Source of the DNA: Rhizobium phaseoli
Lineage (GTDB): Bacteria; Pseudomonadota; Alphaproteobacteria; Rhizobiales; Rhizobiaceae
Length of the DNA stretch: 64,000 nt
Reading direction: 5' to 3'
Assembly: GCF_010668805.1 (NCBI RefSeq)
Contig: NZ_WUFT01000003.1
Coordinates: forward strand, 1 to 64,000
Made by a program: the position numbers and the translations under genes. The notes below the pieces were generated by a model. It searched no databases. It was not told where the DNA came from and was given only the letters and a program-made list of their open reading frames with translations. This document shows positions 59,103-64,000 of this stretch, piece after piece (position 1 is the first letter of the stretch; every line of letters begins with the position of its first letter).

Positions 59103-59357
59103 ATGAGTCATAATAGAGACGCCTGGGTCAGCCAGCGCGCTTATTCATTGTGGGAAGCAGAAGGCAGGCCGGATGGGCGCGGGGAAAGCCATTGGGCGCA
59201 GGCGTTGAGGGAGTTCGAGCAGCTGGAGCTGACCAAGGCCTCGCCGGATGGAAACGATCTGATCGAGAAGCTGAAGGCGGCCGGGCGGCTGATGCGGGTC
59301 TATGACGAGGCGGATCCGGCCGCAGAGAATGATCGGCTGCTGAAAGCGGTTCGTTAG
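59103..59357 (+). CDS. DUF2934 protein
   Basis: An 84-residue protein. AYSLWEAEGRPDGRGESHWA near residue 11 is the DUF2934 motif, common in rhizobial small proteins of unknown role. It is preceded by a Gly-rich TTGG but no strong ribosome site. Confidence 0.8.
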   Translation: MSHNRDAWVSQRAYSLWEAEGRPDGRGESHWAQALREFEQLELTKASPDGNDLIEKLKAAGRLMRVYDEADPAAENDRLLKAVR

Positions 59358-59387
59358 CCCGCACAACAATTACCCCGATCGAAATAT

Positions 59388-59549
59388 TCAGCGGCATTCC
59401 AGGCGAATGATCGGTCTTGCCGGCAGACGTCTTGCCACTTCAATGAAGCCGCCATTAATGAAGCCGGCGTTGGGGAATATCGAAAACGTTCCCGGATAGG
59501 GATCGGCCACAATCGAAGCGTGGACCTGGTCGATATCGCCCATCACCAT
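59388..59549 (-). CDS. Possible small protein after the ThuA gene
   Basis: A 53-codon frame, MVMGDIDQVHASIVADPYPG then FSIFPNAGFINGGFIEVARR to the stop. The composition is protein-like, but no family is recognised, and no ribosome site is convincing. It could be a remnant. It sits 25 bases downstream of the ThuA stop on the same strand. Confidence 0.25.
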   Translation of the reverse strand: MVMGDIDQVHASIVADPYPGTFSIFPNAGFINGGFIEVARRLPARPIIRLECR

Positions 59550-59574
59550 CCGTGAGGCGCGGCCCTTCCCAAAT

Positions 59575-60225
59575 CTACTGGCGGGCGGCCCAGCTGAGCC
59601 CGCGACGCAGGATGAGCGGCATATAGCGATGGTCGAATTCGGCGGCGACATGGCCGAGCGCGGAATAGAAGATGCGGCCGGCGCCGAAATGGCGTTTGAA
59701 GACGACGGGCATCACGACATTGCGGGCGGCAGGATCGTAGGCGCCGGTGAAGGTGGTGGTCGCCAGGATTTCGACCGTGGGGTCATAATGCAGATAATAT
59801 TGCTCCGACCGGTAGTCGAAATCGGGAATGCCCTCCATGACCGGATCGTCCTGGCGGGTGACGGCAACGCGGAAGTCGATGATATTGCCGGGATGGGCGA
59901 CCCAGGTGACGCCGGAGACATAGCGGAAGGGAGCGCTTTCCTTGAAGGATGTGGCGAGCGCGCCGTGATGACCGGCAAGCCCGAGCCCGCCGCGCACCGC
60001 CTCGACCAAGGCGGTCGCGTGGGGTTTTTCCAGCGTTTCGCCGGTGATGATCGGCACCAGCAGATCGAGCTTGGCCAGCGTCGGAGACCCTAATATGCCG
60101 AGATCGCCGGTGACTTCTACGGCAAAATCGTCCTCGCGCAGCAGGTCGGCGACGATATGAGCGCATTGCTCCGGCTCATGGCCCTGCCAGCCGCCCCAAA
60201 CGATCAATGCCTTCCTCATTCGCAC
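59575..60225 (-). CDS. ThuA-domain protein
   Basis: A 216-residue glutaminase-amidotransferase-like fold. KALIVWGGWQGHEPEQCAHI at the start, VRGGLGLAGHHGA mid-chain and FYSALGHVAAEF near the end fit ThuA, first named from trehalose utilisation in Sinorhizobium. Its reaction is not settled. Trehalose transport genes are not nearby here. Confidence 0.87.
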   Translation of the reverse strand: MRMRKALIVWGGWQGHEPEQCAHIVADLLREDDFAVEVTGDLGILGSPTLAKLDLLVPIITGETLEKPHATALVEAVRGGLGLAGHHGALATSFKESAPFRYVSGVTWVAHPGNIIDFRVAVTRQDDPVMEGIPDFDYRSEQYYLHYDPTVEILATTTFTGAYDPAARNVVMPVVFKRHFGAGRIFYSALGHVAAEFDHRYMPLILRRGLSWAARQ

Positions 60226-60466
60226 TCTCCCTGCCTGACTGCCGCGGACCGTTGATCGTCGCCGGATGGTGCAAGCCCCTTAGATCGGGCGGTTATGCAA
60301 ATCACGCGAATAATTCTGAATGCCCCCGGTCCGGCGCAAATCGCACCGGTCGCGCCGGCTTCGGCATTTGACGTATTGTTCGTTCACGCTTATCGCAATT
60401 CTTTCTTTTTATTGACGTGTATCTCGTCTAGGTTTCTTTCATCTTCGCTAATAATAAGGGTGGTGC

Positions 60467-61450
60467 ATGGCAGGTGAAACGGTTCTTGTCGTCGGCGGCG
60501 CCGGCTATATCGGTTCGCATACGTGCCTCGATCTGGCGAACAAGGGCTATAAGCCTGTCGTCTTCGATAATTTTTCGAACGGCCATCGCGAGTTCGTCAA
60601 ATGGGGGCCTGCCGAGGAAGGCGATATTCGCGATCGTGCCCGGCTGGATGAGGTGCTGGCCAAACACAAGCCGGCGGCGATCCTGCATTTCGCGGCGCTG
60701 ATCGAGGTCGGCGAATCGGTGAAGGATCCGGTTTCTTTCTACGAGAACAATGTGATCGGCACCTTGACGCTGCTTTCGGCGGCGCAGGCGGCCGGCGTCA
60801 ATGCCTTCGTCTTTTCCTCCACCTGCGCCACCTACGGTCTGCCGCAGAGCGTGCCGCTCGACGAGACCCATCGGCAGGTGCCGATCAATCCCTATGGGCG
60901 GACGAAATATATCGTCGAACAGGCGCTTGCCGATTACGACCAGTACAGAAGCCTGCGCTCGGTGGTGCTGCGTTATTTCAATGCGGCCGGTGCCGATTTC
61001 GAAGGCCGGATCGGCGAGTGGCACCAGCCGGAGACGCATGCGATACCGCTGGCGATCGACGCCGCACTTGGCCGCCGCCAGGGCTTCAAGGTGTTCGGCA
61101 GCGATTACGAGACGCGCGACGGTACTTGCGTGCGCGACTATATCCACGTGCTGGACCTCGCCGATGCGCATGTGCGGGCCGTCGAATATCTGCTGAAGGG
61201 CGGAGATTCCGTCGCACTCAACCTCGGCACCGGCACGGGTACGACGGTCAGGGAATTGCTCGGCGCGATCGAGGACGTGTCGAACAGGCCTTTCCCGGTC
61301 GAGTATATCGGCCGGCGCGAAGGCGATTCGCATACGCTGGTTGCCAATAACGACAAGGCCCGCGACGTGCTCGGCTGGGTGCCGCAATATGATCTGTCCG
61401 AGATCATCCGCTCCGCCTGGAACTGGCATGCAAAAACCAACCAGCATTGA
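60467..61450 (+). CDS. galE: UDP-glucose 4-epimerase
   Basis: A 327-residue short-chain dehydrogenase. VVGGAGYIGSHTCLDL binds NAD, FSSTCATYG holds the catalytic Thr/Ser, and NPYGRTKYIVEQ the YxxxK. It makes UDP-galactose for lipopolysaccharide and exopolysaccharide. AAGGGTGG precedes the ATG. The 3' end overlaps the sulfatase by 23 bases. Confidence 0.95.
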   Translation: MAGETVLVVGGAGYIGSHTCLDLANKGYKPVVFDNFSNGHREFVKWGPAEEGDIRDRARLDEVLAKHKPAAILHFAALIEVGESVKDPVSFYENNVIGTLTLLSAAQAAGVNAFVFSSTCATYGLPQSVPLDETHRQVPINPYGRTKYIVEQALADYDQYRSLRSVVLRYFNAAGADFEGRIGEWHQPETHAIPLAIDAALGRRQGFKVFGSDYETRDGTCVRDYIHVLDLADAHVRAVEYLLKGGDSVALNLGTGTGTTVRELLGAIEDVSNRPFPVEYIGRREGDSHTLVANNDKARDVLGWVPQYDLSEIIRSAWNWHAKTNQH

Positions 61451-62984
61451 TCCCAGAATTGAGAAGGGTCGCCGGCCGAACATCCTGCTGATCACCGCGG
61501 ACCAGTGGCGCGGCGATTGCCTGTCTTCAGTCGGTCACCCTTGCGTGAAAACACCCAATGTCGATGCGCTGGCGCGCCAGGGAACGCTCTTCCGGCGGCA
61601 CTATGCCGGGGCCGCACCCTGTTCGCCGGCGCGGGCGACACTCTATACCGGCCTTTACCAGATGAACCATCGCGTCTGCCGCAATGGTTCGCCGCTCGAT
61701 GCCCGCTTCGACAATCTGGCGCTGGCCGCCCGGCGGGCGGGATACGACCCGACGCTGTTCGGCTATACGGACACGGCGCCCGATCCGCGCGGGATGGATG
61801 CAAGCGATCCGCATCTGACGAGTTATGAAGGCGTGTTGCCGGGCTTTACCTCACGCCAGCTGCTGCCGGAGCATGAAAGGCAGTGGCTCTCCTGGCTGAG
61901 GTCGCGTGGGCATCAGGACGCCGTCAGCCGCGACATCCATATTCCCGTCGGCGCGCGAGCCGGCGACATTTCCGATGCGGCGCCGGCCTATTCCAGCGAC
62001 GAGACCCAGACGGCGTTTCTGGCCGGCGAGTTCATTCGCTGGATGGGCGAACAAGACAGGCCGTGGTTTGCGCATGTCTCGTTCTTGCGTCCGCATCCGC
62101 CGTTTTCCGTGCCGGAGCCGTTCAACCGGATGTTCAAACCCCGCGAGGGGCCGGATTTTGCGCGTGCGGCAAACGCCCAAGCGGAAGAGGCAAGCCATCC
62201 CTATCTCGCTTTTGCCATGCCGCGCACCGGCAAGGGCGCCTTCGTCCACGGCGCAACGGGGCCGCTCAGCGGCTGGAGCGGCGAGGATTTCGCCGCGATC
62301 CGGGCGATCTATTACGGCATGATAGCAGAGGTCGATGCGCAGCTCGGCCGGCTCTGGCAGGCCCTGAAGGATGCCGGCGCCTGGGACAATACGCTTATTG
62401 TTTTTACCTCGGACCACGCCGAGATGGCCGGCGATCACTGGACGCTCGGGAAGGGCGGCTTCTTCGACGGCAGCTACCATATTCCGCTTGTCATTCGCGA
62501 TCCGGCAAGCGGCGCTGCCGGCGGGGTCGTCGACCGTTTCACCAGTGCCGCGGATATTTTTCCAACCCTTTGCCAAAGGCTCGGCATCGAGGCAAAGAAC
62601 GGGCTCGACGGCCGGTCGCTGATGCCGTTTGTCGATGGCGGGAGGGGAGAGAGCTGGCGGGACGCGGCATTCTGGGAATTCGATTTCCGCGATATCGCCG
62701 CGGGCGAGGCGGAGCGGCATTTCGGGCTAAAATCCAATCAATGCAATCTGGCAGTGATCCGCGATGCGCGGTTCAAATATGTGCATTTTGCCGGCTTGCC
62801 GCCGTTGCTTTTCAATCTCAGCGACGATCCGATGGAACTCGACAATGTTGCGGGGGATCCGGCCTATGCGGCAATCCGGCTCGAGTATGCCGAAAGACTG
62901 CTGTCGCTGAGGGCACGGCATCTCGATCAGACGCTCGCCTATACCGAGCTGACGGAAAAAGGGCCGGTGACGCGCCGGCCCTGA
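61428..62984 (+). CDS. Sulfatase / phosphonate-hydrolase-type enzyme
   Basis: A 518-residue alkaline-phosphatase-superfamily enzyme. RRPNILLITADQWRGDCL gives the first metal site, PCSPARATLYTG the CxPxR signature whose Cys (about 65) would become formylglycine, and VFTSDHAEMAGDHWTLGKG the second metal region. No signal peptide is seen, so it may be cytoplasmic, as in the phosphonate monoester hydrolase branch. A choline-sulfatase role is possible but not shown. It starts inside galE. Confidence 0.88.
   Translation: MQKPTSIDPRIEKGRRPNILLITADQWRGDCLSSVGHPCVKTPNVDALARQGTLFRRHYAGAAPCSPARATLYTGLYQMNHRVCRNGSPLDARFDNLALAARRAGYDPTLFGYTDTAPDPRGMDASDPHLTSYEGVLPGFTSRQLLPEHERQWLSWLRSRGHQDAVSRDIHIPVGARAGDISDAAPAYSSDETQTAFLAGEFIRWMGEQDRPWFAHVSFLRPHPPFSVPEPFNRMFKPREGPDFARAANAQAEEASHPYLAFAMPRTGKGAFVHGATGPLSGWSGEDFAAIRAIYYGMIAEVDAQLGRLWQALKDAGAWDNTLIVFTSDHAEMAGDHWTLGKGGFFDGSYHIPLVIRDPASGAAGGVVDRFTSAADIFPTLCQRLGIEAKNGLDGRSLMPFVDGGRGESWRDAAFWEFDFRDIAAGEAERHFGLKSNQCNLAVIRDARFKYVHFAGLPPLLFNLSDDPMELDNVAGDPAYAAIRLEYAERLLSLRARHLDQTLAYTELTEKGPVTRRP
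62956..62981 (-). terminator. Intrinsic terminator for the DUF1993 gene
   Basis: GGGCCGG (62961-62967) and CCGGCCC (62975-62981) with AAAAA on the left, a U run on the minus strand; it lies within the 3' end of the sulfatase gene. Confidence 0.65.
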
Positions 62985-63011
62985 TAACTGCTGCGTGGAA
63001 CGGCTCGTTGT

Positions 63012-63509
63012 TTAGCCGAGATAATCGCGCTTGCCGATCGGCGCACCCTGGTTGCGCAGGATGGCGTGGGCCGTCGTGACGTGGAAATAGAAGTTCGGCA
63101 AGGCGAAAGTGGTGACATATTCGTTACCCGGAAGCACGATGCCGCTCTTGCCCGGCAGGGTGATCTCACGGCTTTCCGTGCCTTCCAGCGCGTCTTGCGA
63201 GAAGCCGGCGAGATAGGCGTCGGTTTTTGCCAGGCGCTCGCGCAGCTCGTCGAACGTCTTTTCATTGTCCTCGAACTTCGGAGCGTCGGTCGCGGTCAGG
63301 CGGGCGAGGGTGAATTTGGCGCTGTCGCTGGCGCGTTGATACTGGCCGGAAAGCGGCAGCATGTCGGGCGCGAGACGGGCGGCGATCAAGACGGCAGGAT
63401 CGATATTCTTTTCCTTGGCATAGGCTTCGGCCTTGTCGAGGTAGGTTTTCAGGCTGGCGAGGCCGCGCTGAAACATCGGAACGGTGAGGCGATACATCGA
63501 AATGGACAT
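63012..63509 (-). CDS. DUF1993 protein
   Basis: A 165-residue helical protein. MYRLTVPMFQRGLASLKTYL at the start and the tail FYFHVTTAHAILRNQGAPIG match DUF1993, a DinB-like fold of unknown function. The start at 63509 drops eight upstream codons. Confidence 0.88.
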   Translation of the reverse strand: MSISMYRLTVPMFQRGLASLKTYLDKAEAYAKEKNIDPAVLIAARLAPDMLPLSGQYQRASDSAKFTLARLTATDAPKFEDNEKTFDELRERLAKTDAYLAGFSQDALEGTESREITLPGKSGIVLPGNEYVTTFALPNFYFHVTTAHAILRNQGAPIGKRDYLG

Positions 63510-63835
63510 TGGTCCTGTCTCCAAAATCTTCAAATAATCTGGCCACGGCGAGAGATCGAAGGCGCCTGCGGCCGTGAGCCTGTCTTCGACCCTGCCATAG
63601 ATGGATGCTCTCTTCGTCTTTCACAATGCGGGGGACTGCAGGCTCGCCACTAAAGAGGCTTGACGTTGTTCCTAGAAAATGGAATGAATATTCCGAAGAG
63701 CGGATTTGACGGTTTGTTTGTTCCGTTTTTGGCGCGCTGCAGGAGAGCGGCGCGGGGAATTTCGGCTTCAAGGCAATGCCTGGAGCTCCGGCGTGAGGAG
63801 GGTGCAGCCGGGCACCGCTTTGTGGAGGAAGTGAA
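63510..63835. other. Intergenic region, divergent promoters
   Basis: About 330 bases without a gene between DUF1993 and the sugar-binding gene. It holds an A/T-rich patch with GGAATGAATATTCC (63681-63694), a short inverted repeat that could bind a regulator, and a TTTGACGG sequence near 63707. No RNA or repeat is recognised. Confidence 0.4.
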
Positions 63836-64000
63836 ATGAAAAAGTTTATCCTGGGCACTGCGATGGCGCTCGTCATGTCGACGGCGGTCCACGCGGAAAC
63901 CGTCGGCGTTTCGATGGCGAAATTCGACGACAATTTCCTGACGGTTCTGCGCAACGGCATGACCGATTATGCCAAGACGCTGAGCGGCGTGACGCTGCAG
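63836..64000 (+). CDS. Sugar ABC transporter substrate-binding protein (3' cut by window)
   Basis: The first 55 codons are visible. A signal peptide (MKKFILGTAMALVMSTAVHA) ends before ETVGVSMAKFDDNFLTVLRN, the opening of the ribose/inositol/rhizopine-type periplasmic binding proteins. GGAGGAA precedes the ATG. The ligand cannot be settled from this fragment; FDDNFLTVLRNGM resembles the inositol/rhizopine group. Confidence 0.82.
   Translation, partial: MKKFILGTAMALVMSTAVHAETVGVSMAKFDDNFLTVLRNGMTDYAKTLSGVTLQ

Overview
The window is a chromosomal stretch of a fast-growing rhizobium, most likely the Rhizobium leguminosarum/etli group. This rests on GC-rich codon use, rhizobial versions of housekeeping genes (180-kDa-class NAD-glutamate dehydrogenase, the imuA-imuB-dnaE2 cassette, the rplU-rpmA and obgE-proB-proA-nadD blocks), an alphaproteobacterial LexA box, an alpha-r14-type small RNA with CCUCCUCCC loops, and many small palindromic intergenic repeats of the RIME/ABC kind. 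No phage, transposase, CRISPR array or rRNA operon is visible. Species assignment is inference.

Layout. 0-8 kb: the 3' end of acetyl-CoA synthetase, a composite palindromic repeat, an SDHAF4-like protein, htpX, rsmB, a heparinase II/III-type protein and purH. 6.8-19 kb: a UMF1-type permease beside NAD-glutamate dehydrogenase, then pyridoxal kinase, beta-carbonic anhydrase, a membrane diguanylate cyclase, a lytic transglycosylase and asd. 19-26.5 kb: an alkaline phosphatase behind a clear PHO box, a three-gene ABC cluster whose permease carries a His-rich loop, an MFS transporter with a large soluble insert, and a PAP2 phosphatase. 26.7-32.6 kb: leuB and leuD around a Ser/Thr dehydratase, then small metabolic and hypothetical genes.

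32.6-40 kb: the SOS mutagenesis operon imuA-imuB-dnaE2 behind a LexA box, then the iron-storage pair bfd-bfr. 39.6-45.4 kb: a minus-strand envelope and ribosome block (rppH, YibQ-type deacetylase, ctpA, EnvC-like protein, rlmH, rsfS). 45.6-49.3 kb: a molybdate module (ModE-like regulator, modC, modB, modA) plus the small RNA gene. It lies between rsfS and nadD, genes that are neighbours in many bacteria. 49.3-56.4 kb: nadD-proA-proB-obgE, an EEP-family hydrolase, two GNAT acetyltransferases, rpmA and rplU. 56.7 kb: tRNA-Ser(CGA). 56.9-64 kb: DsbA-like protein, DUF6880, DUF2934, ThuA, galE overlapping a sulfatase, DUF1993, and the start of a sugar-binding ABC protein cut by the window end.

The items most worth a second look are the small RNA with a perfect 27-bp palindrome upstream of it, the His-rich ABC cluster (possibly metal-linked), the 155-nt imuA/imuB overlap, the soluble domain inside the MFS transporter, and the composite repeats. 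Most of the rest is ordinary core chromosome.
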